Below, one piece after another: positions 55,201 through 64,000 of a stretch of DNA of 64,000 bases (its first letter is position 1; every line of letters starts with the position of its first letter). The position numbers were made by a program, and so were the translations under genes. Origin of the DNA: Cytobacillus pseudoceanisediminis. GTDB taxonomy: Bacteria; Bacillota; Bacilli; Bacillales; Cytobacillaceae. Below the pieces are notes generated by a model. The model was given only the letters and a program-made list of their open reading frames with translations, was not told the origin of the DNA and ran no database searches. The stretch spans positions 2,046,001 to 2,110,000 of the forward strand of contig NZ_CP097349.1 of NCBI RefSeq assembly GCF_023516215.1. The letters run 5' to 3'.

Positions 55201-55759
55201 CGCCTTGCAAGAAGATCCACAAAACGCCCTATAATGGCTGAACCGTCAAAGTTTATGCGTTTCTTTAGTTCCCCGCCCCATGTACTGATGATCTTCTGAA
55301 TTGAAGAAATGGCAGATTCATAGTAAAAATTTGTTGTTCTTAGGCCGAGATCCGCAACAGTTCCTTTTTTGAACCGGCTTTTTGATAGGGCATCAGTCAT
55401 AGCGCTGTCTGCTGTTCCGTCAACGGTTCGCAAGTCCTCGATAATATCATCATTCATTTCAAAGAAAGCATGTTCAGCATAAGCTTTTGTGACAATTTCA
55501 ATTCCGTTGTGTTCTTCTTCGATTTTGTAAATCTGGAATAACTGAAAATCTCCATCTTCGTCTTTGAATGTGACAAGATTGTTTTCTTTCACGTGTGCAG
55601 CCGCTTCATGATCTGCGGGAACTGAAAACTCAAAAGTATGATCTTTATTTAATTGCTCTGTGTGAATGGCATCAAAAAAGGGCATTTCTTGCTGTTGTCA
55701 TTTTGTAACACAGCAAGAAGCCCTTCAGATTGTCCATCCAATATAAAAAGTTTGTTCAT
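52218..55759 (-). pseudogene. Prophage tail endopeptidase/tail-tip protein with S74 chaperone domain, frameshifted near its start
   Basis: The true start is at 55759 (MNKLFILDGQSEGLLAVLQND), directly after the Dit gene stop. After 24 codons one A is missing near 55685-55687, and the frame continues PFFDAIHTEQLNKDHTFEF. The total is about 1180 aa. The N-terminal 370 residues are a siphophage tail-associated (Prophage_tail) domain and an FN3 domain follows (IIEWDADLSSYVKEYEVYVS). The C-terminal 100 residues are an intramolecular chaperone S74 domain (SDRRLKRNILPYEESALEKVL, ending in a coiled coil). It probably contacts the cell surface and degrades wall or polymer. Confidence 0.85.
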
Positions 55760-56505
55760 TTATAGCCACCTTCTTACATAAACAAGGCTTACTGTACTAA
55801 CCCCAGCAGGCGTAACAGTTAATGTTGTATCTCCTGGATCCAAAGAGAAAAATCTGAATTAATATCAAGTGCAGTAATTAAGTTTGTTTTGCCGTTATAA
55901 GTAATTGTGCCAACTTGACAATCAATCACAACTTCATCGCCAGCCACAAAATTACGCACAATCCGTAGAAATTCATTAGAATTCTTTTCAATCTTTAATT
56001 CAGTAGCTGAAGCTGAAAAATCGACAGTGATTATAGGAAATGCTTCTGCCGTTCCTGTATTATTTATTGTTGCAGAATCGTTTGAAATCGTTGCAGAACT
56101 TTCTGTTATGGAATAAGCAAATGGATCCGGGCAAAGGAATTCAATTTCTGCCACCCGCTTTGCAAAGATCCCTTCAAAATCTGTATTTTCGATTACAACC
56201 GCATAATATTTCTTATCAGTTTCATCATCAAAAATCAGTTCTTGTGGTCCATTTTTGGGATTCAGCCACGAAGCCAAATCCCTTATTTTTGTTCTGAAAT
56301 TAAAAAGAGAAGCACCGAAAAGGTTAATTTCAACCGTTATTCTCCGCTCCATAAACCGAAAACCAAAGTAATGAACCCCATTTTTTGATGGCGCTTGTGC
56401 CGTTCGGCTTTCAATCTCCGGGAGTGTATCACGACCTTGTATATTCGAGATTCTTATCCCTTTTGATGTTGAATGAATCCCATTAAAGGAAAATCCCCAA
56501 CTCAT
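55760..56505 (-). pseudogene. Distal tail protein (Dit-type), frameshifted near its C-terminus
   Basis: A siphovirus tail component family protein: MSWGFSFNGIHSTSKGIRISNIQGRD, RFMERRITVEINLFG, LASWLNPKNGPQELIFDDETDKKYYAVV and IEFLCPDPFAYS are typical of Dit proteins linking tube and tail tip. The frame breaks at five A's (55848-55852 on the plus strand). With one more base it continues FSLDPGDTTLTVTPAGVSTVSLVYVRRWL and stops just before the next ATG, giving 248 aa. It lies between the tape measure and the tail endopeptidase. Confidence 0.82.
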
Positions 56506-58841
56506 GGGCTAACACCCCCTACACGTAAAGACCTGCTTTCTAAGCTTGCCAGTTTTTGAGAAATGCACCTTGCATCATTTTCAGTTCGGACATTAGGCAT
56601 AATTAGCTGAATGGTTTTATTGACCACTCCTGCTGCAGCACTTGAAGCAGTTTGTGCAGAATGAACTTTCTGCTTGGAAATGTCTAACCTGGCATCTTGC
56701 AAAGGTTTCCTTGTGCCGATTGCAACAGTTTCCCCTACTTGGGTTGCTGCTTTCATCAGCTGTTTGGCCCTTGCTAAAAGCCCATCCTCTAAACCTTCCG
56801 TAAAGAATGAACCTAATTCAATAGCTACCCTTGAAGGGCTATGAATATCTAGAGCACTCTGGATCTTGTTTGCTATGCTTTTCGCAATGCTTCTGGCTGT
56901 GTCCATCAGGCTTCCAAACATGCCCCACAATCCACGAATAAGACCGCTTATGATGTTTCGCCCTATCCATTCAAGATCAACACCTTCTAGCCAATCTTGG
57001 GCCTGATTCCATATGTCCATGATCTTCTGTTTGACTTCATAAAGCTTTTCTTGAACCCCTTGCCTTAAAGCAACAAATTTTTCAATAGCAGTTCTGCGTA
57101 TGGCTTCAGCTGTGTTTTGGACAATTCCCTTTGCTTCATTCCAAGTATTTTGTATTTTGGTTTCTATGGAATTGTATATTTCATTTGTTTTGTCCTTTAA
57201 CGCTTGCCATTTTCCAGAAACATAGCTCCTTATATTCTCAGCTACATTATTTGCAGTGTTTTTCATGGCCAGCCAAGTATTGGAGAAAAATGTTTTTATT
57301 CCTTTCCACGTATTTTCTGTTACTGTTTTAACAGCTTTCCAAGTTTTATCTATGAAATCAGATATGAACTTTAGGGATTGCTCAAATAAAATCTTGGTTA
57401 AACTCCACATGTTAGAAAGGAAGTTTTTTACCTGTCCCCATTTTTCAGTTGTCCATTTGCTTATAGAATCCCAATTTTCATAGATTAAGAGTGCTAAAGC
57501 TACAACGATTCCCGAAATAATACCAACCGGGCCTGTGAGTGCAAGCATTGCTGTTCTGATTAACGGGAATATCGCCTTTACTTTAGATAACCATTGCCAG
57601 GCTGTTGTTAGTGGACCAATCATTGCCCCTAATACGGTTAAAAACGGGCCTATTGCAGCTGCTATTAGTCCGATTCCAACAGTTATTGCCTGCATAACTG
57701 GATCCATTTTTGCAAAGGCATCAGAAACAAATTGGATTGCTTGGGAGACATACGGGAGAACTGCCATGGCAAAGTCTAAAAGAACTTTCCCTAAAGGCTC
57801 CAGGGCAATCAAAGCTTCCCTTGTGAATTGCTTCCACTTGGTCCCAAAGGATTCTTCAGTTACCCGGTTCATTTCATCCATGGAACCTTTGACTCCTTTG
57901 ACCCCTCCATCAATATTTCCAAGGGCATACATGGCATCAGCTTCAAGATCTTCCCACTTAGTCCCGTATAGACCAACACCAATTTCATTGGCTTTAACCT
58001 GATCATCCATTCCTTTTAATTCCGCTATGACTGCATTGTGAACGTCTTTAACCGTACCCTTACCGGCTAAGAAATCCTTCCATACCTTCTGGGTACTTTT
58101 AGACATTTGGCCCATAGCATCAGAAGTTGATTTGGATCCGTCTTTAATTTTGATTTGAAATTCCTTCATTGCATCATTGATGTAATCGAGGTTATACACT
58201 CCAGCTTTACTGCCTTGTTCTAACAGCTGAAAGTATTCAGAAGCAGAAAAGCCCATTTCAGCAAACAAAGGCGCATATTCGCTGAGATTATCGAACATTT
58301 CATTAGAGAAGTTCAGTCCGTTCTGCGCCCCATGTGCCATGAGATCAAATGCCTCTTCTGCAGAAATTCCAAACCCTTTTATAAGGTTTCCTCCAGCCCT
58401 TGTAACCTCATTTACATCTGCATCAAAGGTTTGGGCCAAGTTCATGGCTGATTTTGTTACGGTTTCAAGTTCTTCTTGATCCAATCCCTTGATATTTTGC
58501 CGGGTTTGAATCAAGGCGTTTGAAACATCTTCAAGGCTTTCACCGAATCCCGCTGTATAAATGTTTTTGGCTGTTTTGGTTAGTCTTTCAGCCTCTCCTT
58601 TGGTAAGTCCCAAACTATTTCTTATTTTCGCTTGTGCATCACTAACGGAAGTTGCAGCAGCAATCCCAGCAGCTCCCATTGCAGTAAGAGGAACCGTTAC
58701 GGCCTTGGACATGGTTTCCCCAATGGATCCCATTCTGTCAGCTACATCTTGTACCCGGTTTTCAATCTGCTGAAGCCCTGACTCCACGTTATTTGTGTTT
58801 ATTTCTGTATTGATGACAATGCGCCCATCACTCGAAGCCAT
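56502..58841 (-). CDS. Tail tape-measure protein
   Basis: A 779-aa protein. An N-terminal coiled region (NTNNVESGLQQIENRVQDVADRM) is followed by the phage-related minor tail domain (SDAQAKIRNSLGLTKGEAERLTK, ARAGGNLIKGFGISAEEAFDLM-like). Two hydrophobic segments (MDPVMQAITVGIGLIAAAIGPFL, LALTGPVGIISGIVVALALLI) and many W-x-x-I/V-K repeats (WKAVKTVTENTWKGIKTFF) follow. It sets tail length: 779 aa would give a tail of about 115 nm by the usual 0.15 nm per residue. It ends in a 4-nt overlap with the Dit gene. Confidence 0.92.
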   Translation of the reverse strand: MASSDGRIVINTEINTNNVESGLQQIENRVQDVADRMGSIGETMSKAVTVPLTAMGAAGIAAATSVSDAQAKIRNSLGLTKGEAERLTKTAKNIYTAGFGESLEDVSNALIQTRQNIKGLDQEELETVTKSAMNLAQTFDADVNEVTRAGGNLIKGFGISAEEAFDLMAHGAQNGLNFSNEMFDNLSEYAPLFAEMGFSASEYFQLLEQGSKAGVYNLDYINDAMKEFQIKIKDGSKSTSDAMGQMSKSTQKVWKDFLAGKGTVKDVHNAVIAELKGMDDQVKANEIGVGLYGTKWEDLEADAMYALGNIDGGVKGVKGSMDEMNRVTEESFGTKWKQFTREALIALEPLGKVLLDFAMAVLPYVSQAIQFVSDAFAKMDPVMQAITVGIGLIAAAIGPFLTVLGAMIGPLTTAWQWLSKVKAIFPLIRTAMLALTGPVGIISGIVVALALLIYENWDSISKWTTEKWGQVKNFLSNMWSLTKILFEQSLKFISDFIDKTWKAVKTVTENTWKGIKTFFSNTWLAMKNTANNVAENIRSYVSGKWQALKDKTNEIYNSIETKIQNTWNEAKGIVQNTAEAIRRTAIEKFVALRQGVQEKLYEVKQKIMDIWNQAQDWLEGVDLEWIGRNIISGLIRGLWGMFGSLMDTARSIAKSIANKIQSALDIHSPSRVAIELGSFFTEGLEDGLLARAKQLMKAATQVGETVAIGTRKPLQDARLDISKQKVHSAQTASSAAAGVVNKTIQLIMPNVRTENDARCISQKLASLESRSLRVGGVSP

Positions 58842-58845
58842 GTTT

Positions 58846-59447
58846 TCACCTACCCTTTTTGTAGGATTTCTTTAACGCGTTACCTATCGCTGTTAAAGTT
58901 GCATCAGCTTCTTCAAGGGAAGGCCATTCATTTTTGAGCCTATAAATCCGCTTCAATTCAATAATCCTGTTCCGTTCTTGCTGGTTGTATTTAGTAGGTG
59001 CAGGGATTTTCTGCGCTCTAATTGCCACAACCTCTTTAAATTTCGTATTATCAGATAAGCTATCTAATAATGCCAAAAACTTCTGCCAATGCAGTTTGCC
59101 TTGCATTTCAAAAAGGTCAATCTTGTAATCTTGGAGGAACGAAGCATAAATAAAGGCAGCATCTTGTTCAAAATCAAAATAGCTTTTTCCACCGTTTTCA
59201 GGTTTCTTAGGAAATAGGATTTCGTCAAAAGAAAGCCTATCAATTGGCTTATCTCGAAAATAGAGAGTTCCAATTCATAGGCATTTTTCACAAGCATTTC
59301 AAATAGAATATCAAGCTTTTCTATTTCATCAAACGTTTCATCAGATAGGAGTTCAGAAACCCGTAGAACATTATCAAAGGCAAGATTTAGCTTAATTATT
59401 TGGCCTTGAAATTCTGTTTCATCTATAAATCTTTCCGTAAGTTTCAT
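58846..59447 (-). pseudogene. Gp15-family phage tail protein, frameshifted as sequenced
   Basis: The first frame, MKLTERFIDETEFQGQIIKLNLAFDNVLRVSELL to LFEMLVKNAYEL, shifts near 59268 and continues YFRDKPIDRLSFDEILFP, KSYFDFEQDAAFIYASFLQDYKIDLFEMQGKLHWQKFLALLDSL and ends KNEWPSLEEADATLTAIGNALKKSYKKG. The 'DFEQDaa.IyasFlqdY.IDL.e.qgkLHWwkFlaLl' block is the signature of bacteriophage Gp15 proteins (second tail chaperone). Restored length 200 aa, placed as expected between the first chaperone and the tape measure. Confidence 0.85.
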
Positions 59448-59835
59448 AAGCTTTATTTCCCTGTGTAATAGGCTTTTTCTCTCTTTTAAAGGCCTGCATT
59501 CTCTTTCCGACTACTTCCATCAGCTGCATGATAATATCAGCCATAACAAGCAATGAATTCCCAGTATCTTTATAGACCTTTTCAAAGGATCCTTCACCCA
59601 AAAGAAGTTCCACAACGCTAAACATAATTTCGTAATTCTCTTTTTCCGCTGACTTTTGTTCTTTATCCGTCATTTTGGAATAATCCCTTTCGCTCATTTT
59701 CACGGATTCTTTACGGAACTTTCTAAAGACCTTGTCATATTCCCTCAATTTCGCATCATTGAGATACATTCTATAAATCTTGTCTGCAATCTTAACTTCT
59801 TCATAAGTTTTTTGAACATCAATTTTGATTGCCAT
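59419..59835 (-). CDS. Tail assembly chaperone-like protein
   Basis: A 138-aa acidic protein with a DUF6673/tail-chaperone-like profile: MAIKIDVQKTYEEVKIADKIYRMYLNDAKLREYDKVFRKF, then SVVELLLGEGSFEKVYK and a C-terminal basic tail. It directly follows the tail-tube gene and overlaps the Gp15 gene by 29 nt. The overlap disappears if one A is added after GGGAAA (the frame would then end ITQGK), so the last ten residues may be an artefact. Start after AGGGGAG. Confidence 0.65.
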   Translation of the reverse strand: MAIKIDVQKTYEEVKIADKIYRMYLNDAKLREYDKVFRKFRKESVKMSERDYSKMTDKEQKSAEKENYEIMFSVVELLLGEGSFEKVYKDTGNSLLVMADIIMQLMEVVGKRMQAFKREKKPITQGNKAYETYGKIYR

Positions 59836-59870
59836 TGTTTTGCTCCCCTTTGTCAGGTAGGTTTGATTAA

Positions 59871-60322
59871 TTAAGCACCTGTTGTTGGTGGCGTGTAAGT
59901 TGGTTTTCCATTGAAATGCACCTCAAAGCTGAATGTACTTTTTTCATTAGCAGCTCCTGAACCTGCAACTATATTTGCAATAGTTGCCCAACCTTCAAAT
60001 GATCCCCCGTCAGGTTCAGTCCAACGGAAATTAGTTTTTCGTGCTTCCCCATTTCAATTTGAAGGCCAGCAATAAAATCTTGAGCAGCATCACCATATTT
60101 TCTGTGGCCCTCAAAGGCAATTACTAATTGTGCACTTGTTACATCAGAAGAACCGAACCCATCACCATCAAAATAAGGAGTTTGATCAATTTCCTCATTC
60201 CATTGTGGATCGAATGTGTTGATACCAGCTGCAACCCGCTCATAAGTTGAAGCAGTTGCGCTTATATCCTGTGCTGTATCAATTTCAAATTTGTGTGCTG
60301 AATTGAGTTCAAAACCCGCCAT
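59871..60322 (-). pseudogene. Phage tail tube protein, frameshifted as sequenced
   Basis: MAGFELNSAHKFEIDTAQD, FDPQWNEEIDQTPYFDGDGFGSSDVTSAQLVIAFEGHRKYGDAAQDFIAGL is read in frame to EMGK. One base is missing in the four C's at 60047-60050. The other frame then gives EARKTNFRWTEPDGGSFEGWATIANIVAGSGAANEKSTFSFEVHF and ends PPTTGA. Joined, this is a 150-aa tail-tube protein of the small siphophage type with an Ig-less C-terminus. It is in the expected position between minor capsid and chaperone genes. Confidence 0.8.
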
Positions 60323-60333
60323 TCATAATCCCC

Positions 60334-60732
60334 CTAATTTTTAGTTATAGTGGCATTAAATAATGCTGAATAGATATAACTGCCCCGGCTGTCTTTCTCA
60401 ACCAAAATAGGCATTGTATAAATCTCTGACTTAATAAATTGATAGGATCCTTCAGCAGAAGTAACCGCATTCGGTCCCAATTCATCAAGGTAAATGGTTA
60501 ATTGATTCATAGTATCGATGGCTTGGCCTTGATTTTGATGTTTAACAAGGATTTGAAAGGCTATGATCCAATCCCTTGAATCGTCCAAATATCGCTCCAA
60601 AGGTGCAGCTGGCGTTCTTCTGATTGTGATAGCATTTAAATCCTCTGGCAGAACATCAACTGACAGAGAGTCAAATAAAGAAAAGTTTTCTTCCAAGTGA
60701 TTTGCCATGTCATCAATAAAATCTGAAGGCAT
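60334..60732 (-). CDS. Minor capsid / tail terminator-type protein
   Basis: A 132-aa protein: SDFIDDMANHLEENF, VLPEDLNAITIRRTPAAPLERYLDDSRDWIIAFQILVKHQNQGQAIDTMNQL, and a closing SGSYIYSALFNATI-like strand. This is the Minor_capsid_3 family (tail-terminator fold) found between the Minor_capsid_2 protein and the tail tube in Firmicute prophages. Intact. Order in the operon supports the call. Confidence 0.8.
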   Translation of the reverse strand: MPSDFIDDMANHLEENFSLFDSLSVDVLPEDLNAITIRRTPAAPLERYLDDSRDWIIAFQILVKHQNQGQAIDTMNQLTIYLDELGPNAVTSAEGSYQFIKSEIYTMPILVEKDSRGSYIYSALFNATITKN

Positions 60733-60752
60733 TGGGAAAAATCATCCCTTTC

Positions 60753-61103
60753 TTACAAGTGCCGATTAATGGCCTGTTGTGTCATGCGCACCCAATCACT
60801 AAGGAACCTGGCTTTTGCAGCTTCAAACCATAGCCCTTGTGCATTTGGGTTTGCATCTTTGGAGAAGTTATATTGCGGGTTGTAATAAAGCTTTCTGGCA
60901 TATGGTTGATCCCAAATAATCTTTCCATTTCCGATTTGTGAAGCCCGAATCCCTGAACGTTCAAGTTCCCCGGTATCTTTGGGAATGAAATAGTTTGAAC
61001 CCTTCAAAACTTCCTGATCCAGCTGTGTCTGTCCAGCATCTACCGCTTCTTCAACCCGTTGTTGGATATTCCCCAATTCCAAATTCACGCTGAAACTGAT
61101 CAT
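60753..61103 (-). CDS. Minor capsid protein (Minor_capsid_2 family)
   Basis: A 116-aa protein with the family hallmarks VLKGSNYFIPKDTGELERSGI and QPYARKLYYNPQYNFSKDANPNAQGLWFEAAKARFLSDW. It is a gp10-like neck protein. Its ATG overlaps the stop of the preceding gene (ATGA). Intact. Confidence 0.85.
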   Translation of the reverse strand: MISFSVNLELGNIQQRVEEAVDAGQTQLDQEVLKGSNYFIPKDTGELERSGIRASQIGNGKIIWDQPYARKLYYNPQYNFSKDANPNAQGLWFEAAKARFLSDWVRMTQQAINRHL

Positions 61104-61437
61104 ATTAACTCCACCTCATAATGATGAAGGGTGTCGGTATACAGAGGATTAACCCGCTGAACTTGCATCGGTACGCCCTGGAATGTCACCTTTGATTTTT
61201 CCTTGAATTCAAATATGCCAGAGGAACTTGAATTATTTTGGTCAAAGAATAATAGGGCTTTTACACTTTTGCTTTCTGTATCTCCTGCCCGGCTAAAGCT
61301 TTTTCAAAGTTGATCCTGATGTTTTTTAGGGTGACGGCAGGCAAATAAGTTTCACCATACCGCCCATTCTCTTCAAACTGTTCATAAGTAGCTTCATGGA
61401 TTAATAGATTCCGGGGAATCGGCCTTATTCTTAGCAT
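61100..61437 (-). pseudogene. Minor capsid protein (Minor_capsid_1 family), frameshifted as sequenced
   Basis: Start ATG at 61437: MLRIRPIPRNLLIHEATYEQF, ENGRYGETYLPAVTLKNIRINFEK. The frame then breaks at five A's (plus-strand T's 61302-61306) and resumes SRAGDTESKSVKALLFFDQNNSSSSG, FKEKSKVTFQGVPMQVQRVNPLYTDTLHHYEVELI. Total 112 aa with one base restored. The 'skallffd..nS' and 'lhHyEvel' blocks are diagnostic of the Minor_capsid_1 family. It was missed by simple ORF criteria because of the break. Confidence 0.8.
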
Positions 61438-61805
61438 CTAACCTCAACTCCCATGTACAGCAATCCCGTTGGCCTTAAAAAACTGCGGGCCATTTCAGAA
61501 ACTACTTTCACACCGGATCCTTTGGTATAACTAAAGCCCCCTACACTAACTGAAGAAGGGGAACCGCCATGAACTGACAATTCCCCACCTTCTGAATACA
61601 TAAATTCAATTTGGGCTGCAACCGCCTTTTTAACATTGTTTCTAATTAGTTCTGGCTTATGTGAAAGGTCTACTCTGACTAACCGATAATTTGTTATCAT
61701 ATCAACGACATCTGAAGCCCTTTCTTCAAGCATTGTGAAGGTTTCAGCATCCATGGGAGTACCTTTGTACACATCATTATAAAAAGCCTGATCAATATAA
61801 GGCAT
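61431..61805 (-). CDS. Head-tail connector protein
   Basis: A 124-aa protein, helical with YKGTPMDAETFTMLEERASDVVDMITNYRLV and NNVKKAVAAQIEFMYSEGGELSVHG. This is the pattern of gp6-like head-completion adaptors in Firmicute prophages, normally encoded right after the major capsid and a small protein, as here. It overlaps the next gene by 7 nt. Confidence 0.7.
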   Translation of the reverse strand: MPYIDQAFYNDVYKGTPMDAETFTMLEERASDVVDMITNYRLVRVDLSHKPELIRNNVKKAVAAQIEFMYSEGGELSVHGGSPSSVSVGGFSYTKGSGVKVVSEMARSFLRPTGLLYMGVEVRC

Positions 61806-61807
61806 GA

Positions 61808-62008
61808 CTACTCATCCTTCTTACCTTCAGGCTTTTTAGCTTGACCTTGGTTCTTCTTTTTAGGCTCTTTAGATTCCTCAACTGTATAACCTTTATTCTT
61901 AAACCACTCGACCAACCATTTATTATCGGTTTCAGCCTCTCCATTAACAAATTGAAGGGATGCGCTATTCCCATTGTAATTAGGGTTAGGGCTTTTAATT
62001 TTAACCAT
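61808..62008 (-). CDS. Hypothetical small phage head protein
   Basis: A 66-aa protein: an N-terminal 40 residues with WLVEWFKNKGYTVEE, typical of small Gly-rich head-module proteins, and a Lys/Glu-rich disordered tail. It sits between the major capsid and connector genes. Function unknown. Confidence 0.6.
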   Translation of the reverse strand: MVKIKSPNPNYNGNSASLQFVNGEAETDNKWLVEWFKNKGYTVEESKEPKKKNQGQAKKPEGKKDE

Positions 62009-62025
62009 ATAAAAAGCTCCCTTCT

Positions 62026-63012
62026 TTATTGAACTTTAATATTTCGGAGAACACCGGCTTTTCGGGTAGCTTTAAGGGCTACAGCAGCCACCATTTCAAC
62101 CTCGCCTGTCTTAACCGCTCCTGGAGAGTTGAAATCAGGCAAGAAAGTACGAATTACTTTATTACCGGTAGGTGATACACCATGAAATCCATCCATTCCA
62201 AGGGAAACAGCATAAAGATCTGTTAATCCTGTTTGCTCGGTACCAACCGTACGATTAATGATTGGAACAACTGGAATTGTTGAAGTACCGTCATAGAAAT
62301 ACTCAAGATCAACCAGTGGGATTCCATCATACCCTGTTACTGTGCGTCCAAAGCCATCCTCAGATTTTGTAGCATAACCAGCCCGGCGGGCAACCGATTT
62401 GATTTTGGTGATTAATTTACTGTTCCCCATCAGCATCGTTGGCCGGCCATCTAGTTCCGCTAAGAAATTATCGATTTCATCCAACAAAGCAAACTTCTTA
62501 CTTTCTAATCCTGCTTCATCTGAGATATCAATTACAGAATCAGTGTTTAATTCTGTATTAGAACCAGTAAGCGCCTTGTCTAACCCATCAAACGCTTTGG
62601 AATCGACAGCTGAATCTCCATTAATTACAGTGTAATGAAACAGATTGGCAGCACCTTTAATCTTTTGCTGCATTTGAAAATTCATTTCGTTGATTTGACC
62701 ACTAGTATCTTGAATTACACGGTCAATTTTAAACGCTCCACCAAATATTTTAAGATTCACATATTGGTTTTCGCGGTCTGCTTCATTTGCTGTGTATTCG
62801 CTATTAATTTCACGGAAACCAGCAGTTGAAGGAGTTTTTAAACGGGTGTAACCGTATGTTAAAGTTGATCCACCTGTACCAGGTGAAACAGCATTATCGA
62901 ATGTTAGCTGATCTAATAGGAAGGAAGCACGACGAAATTCATCGATAACCTGCTGGTCAATATGGTCTGCCATTCCAACCTTTGCTTGCTCTAAAGTAAT
63001 TGGCATGAGCAA
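62026..63012 (-). CDS. Major capsid protein
   Basis: A 328-aa protein of the HK97-like fold group found in Firmicute prophages: LEQAKVGMADHIDQQVIDEFRR (N-arm), STLTYGYTRLKTPSTAGFREINSEYTANEADRENQYVNLKIFGGAFKIDRVIQ (E-loop region), LLMGNSKLITKIKSVARRAGY-like P-domain helix, and an A-domain close to the end with EMVAAVALKATRKAGVL. It is preceded by a scaffold gene and there is no visible protease. The start is the second Met (MPITLEQ) after AGGAGATGATTG. Intact. Confidence 0.85.
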   Translation of the reverse strand: MLMPITLEQAKVGMADHIDQQVIDEFRRASFLLDQLTFDNAVSPGTGGSTLTYGYTRLKTPSTAGFREINSEYTANEADRENQYVNLKIFGGAFKIDRVIQDTSGQINEMNFQMQQKIKGAANLFHYTVINGDSAVDSKAFDGLDKALTGSNTELNTDSVIDISDEAGLESKKFALLDEIDNFLAELDGRPTMLMGNSKLITKIKSVARRAGYATKSEDGFGRTVTGYDGIPLVDLEYFYDGTSTIPVVPIINRTVGTEQTGLTDLYAVSLGMDGFHGVSPTGNKVIRTFLPDFNSPGAVKTGEVEMVAAVALKATRKAGVLRNIKVQ

Positions 63013-63025
63013 TCATCTCCTAATC

Positions 63026-63604
63026 TTAATTATTGGTTGTTGAAAACCTTTGATTTAGTGCATCTAAAAGAGTGCTAGGCTCACCACCTGAAGTGGTTTG
63101 GTGTTGTCCTTGAGAGAATGTTGGCTTACTTACCTGCTGCTCTGTTTCAAATAAATAAGCATCGCTTTTCTGCAATGCTTTCAACTGATCTTCCAAGCCA
63201 AGGAGCTTATCTCCATCAAGCTTGATAGAATCCTTATTTAAAAGAGCTTCAACTGCTTTAGGGTTCTTGGCCTTTGCACCCGTTAATGCCGTTTTAAGGG
63301 CAAAATTAAAAGCCTGATCTTGGATCTTGGCTTCATAGTCTTGAACAGTCTTTTTATTTAAGTCGGTAAGTTCTTGAATCTTGGCTGTTAATTCCTCATT
63401 GCCTGTAGCTTTGGCTTTAAGATCTTCAAGCTGAGAGTCGCGATCTTTTAGCTGTTTTTTAAGATCCTTTGCGTTATCAAGGGCATCATCAAACTTGCTT
63501 TTCGGGATCCAATTTCCATCAGAAACAATCGCAATCTTATTATCTCCCACTTTTTCCATGACTTGCTTATAAAGTTCTTCACCAAGTAATTCTTTTAAAT
63601 CCAT
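63026..63604 (-). CDS. Capsid scaffolding protein (GP20-type)
   Basis: A 192-aa protein: MDLKELLGEELYKQVMEKVGDNKIAIVSDGNWIPKSKFD, a long coiled coil (KDLKKQLKDRDSQLEDLKAKATGNEELTAKIQELTDL), then FNFALKTALTGAKAKNPKAVEALLNKDSIKLDGDKLLGLEDQLKAL. This is the minor structural protein GP20 / scaffold family. It directs procapsid assembly and is removed later. Immediately upstream of the major capsid gene. Intact. Confidence 0.88.
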   Translation of the reverse strand: MDLKELLGEELYKQVMEKVGDNKIAIVSDGNWIPKSKFDDALDNAKDLKKQLKDRDSQLEDLKAKATGNEELTAKIQELTDLNKKTVQDYEAKIQDQAFNFALKTALTGAKAKNPKAVEALLNKDSIKLDGDKLLGLEDQLKALQKSDAYLFETEQQVSKPTFSQGQHQTTSGGEPSTLLDALNQRFSTTNN

Positions 63605-63703
63605 CTATATTAATCTCCTTTTTAATGTTTTTTAACGTGTCACACCTCACGCAAAAGGTTCCGTTTCTTTATGGCGTCTAACCTTTAAAAAGACGCACTA
63701 CTA

Positions 63704-64000
63704 TTAATAAGCCTTTTCTCGCTCATACCGCCTTGTTCGGCCAGTATCGTCAATAAAATCTCTCATGTTAGCTTGTCGCTGCCGTACTTTCTTTTAGCAG
63801 CATCAATGGCTTCAGATTCACCCAGGGCTTCAGCAACGGCTAATTGTCTTTTAGCTTTCCTGATTTCCCTTTCTAAGTGCCTCTGTTTCTGGCTTTCCTC
63901 GTAGGCCTTCCTGTTTTCTGCAGCTGGGTAAGGCCTATAGACACGCTTTGAAAAACCTTCAATAAAGGGATAAAAAACATGCTGGCAATTAATCCCCCTA
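63704..64000 (-). pseudogene. Phage minor capsid protein 2 (C-terminus), frameshifted and cut by the window edge
   Basis: From the right edge the minus strand reads GINCQHVFYPFIEGFSKRVYRPYPAAENRKAYEESQKQRHLEREIRKAKRQLA (in parts), the C-terminal signature of Phage_min_cap2 proteins. These carry the head-morphogenesis 'GxNCxHxxxPf' motif. After KYGS the frame shifts near 63780, and RQANMRDFIDDTGRTRRYEREKAY then ends at 63704. One missing C explains the shift. Upstream portal and terminase are expected to the right. No start is in the window. Confidence 0.75.

Overview
The window is low-GC Firmicute DNA from a spore-forming Bacillaceae chromosome. It carries sirA, spoVK, hfq, miaA, glnR-glnA, ynbB, hflX, tkt and the lexA/yneA/yneB SOS locus. 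Their order from miaA to yneF is that of the Bacillus subtilis backbone, read in reverse. Two mobile regions and one catabolic island interrupt this backbone.

Region A (1 to about 17.4 kb) is an integrated phage-like element ending at a tyrosine recombinase beside yneF. It holds a divergent control region (XRE repressor against a small-ORF operon), a candidate structured RNA, a DNA-binding-like protein, and a large protein with the double-psi-barrel RNA polymerase signature DxDxD (SPbeta YonO-like). Next come a tail-gene module with an embedded tRNA-like sequence, a PemK/MazF-like toxin, and an Ntn-hydrolase (proteasome-beta-like) protein. No capsid, terminase or tape-measure gene is visible in this part.

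Region B (17.5-31.6 kb) is core: yneF, sirA, tkt, ynzC, yneB, yneA, lexA with SOS boxes, glnA/glnR with a GlnR box, ynbB and hflX. A 2.4-kb accessory patch (23.65-26.1 kb) is flanked by glnA on one side and a decayed copy of the glnA 3' end on the other.

Region C (31.6-40.7 kb) reads as a 3-sulfolactate catabolic cluster. It has a TRAP transporter, a YeiH-type exporter, a FadR/GntR regulator, two dehydrogenases of the ComC and SlcC types, and SuyA/SuyB-type sulfo-lyase subunits. A 19-bp palindrome (consensus TGGTTGGGTGACCCAACCA) lies before every transcription unit.

Region D (40.7-45.2 kb) is core again: a glutaredoxin, spoVK, hfq, miaA and mreBH. Region E (45.2-64 kb) begins with two tRNA-derived attachment-site scars. 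It continues with an orphan Ger(x)C gene, XRE regulators and a DUF3231 gene, then the lysis, tail and head genes of a siphovirus-type prophage running off the right edge.

Seventeen reading-frame breaks were traced base by base. All have the same polarity, one base missing, nearly always in a homopolymer, and they occur in phage, catabolic and even core (glnR) genes. This points to systematic single-base deletions in the sequence more than to biological decay. Genes typed 'pseudogene' here for a frameshift should be read as probably intact in the organism unless stated otherwise.
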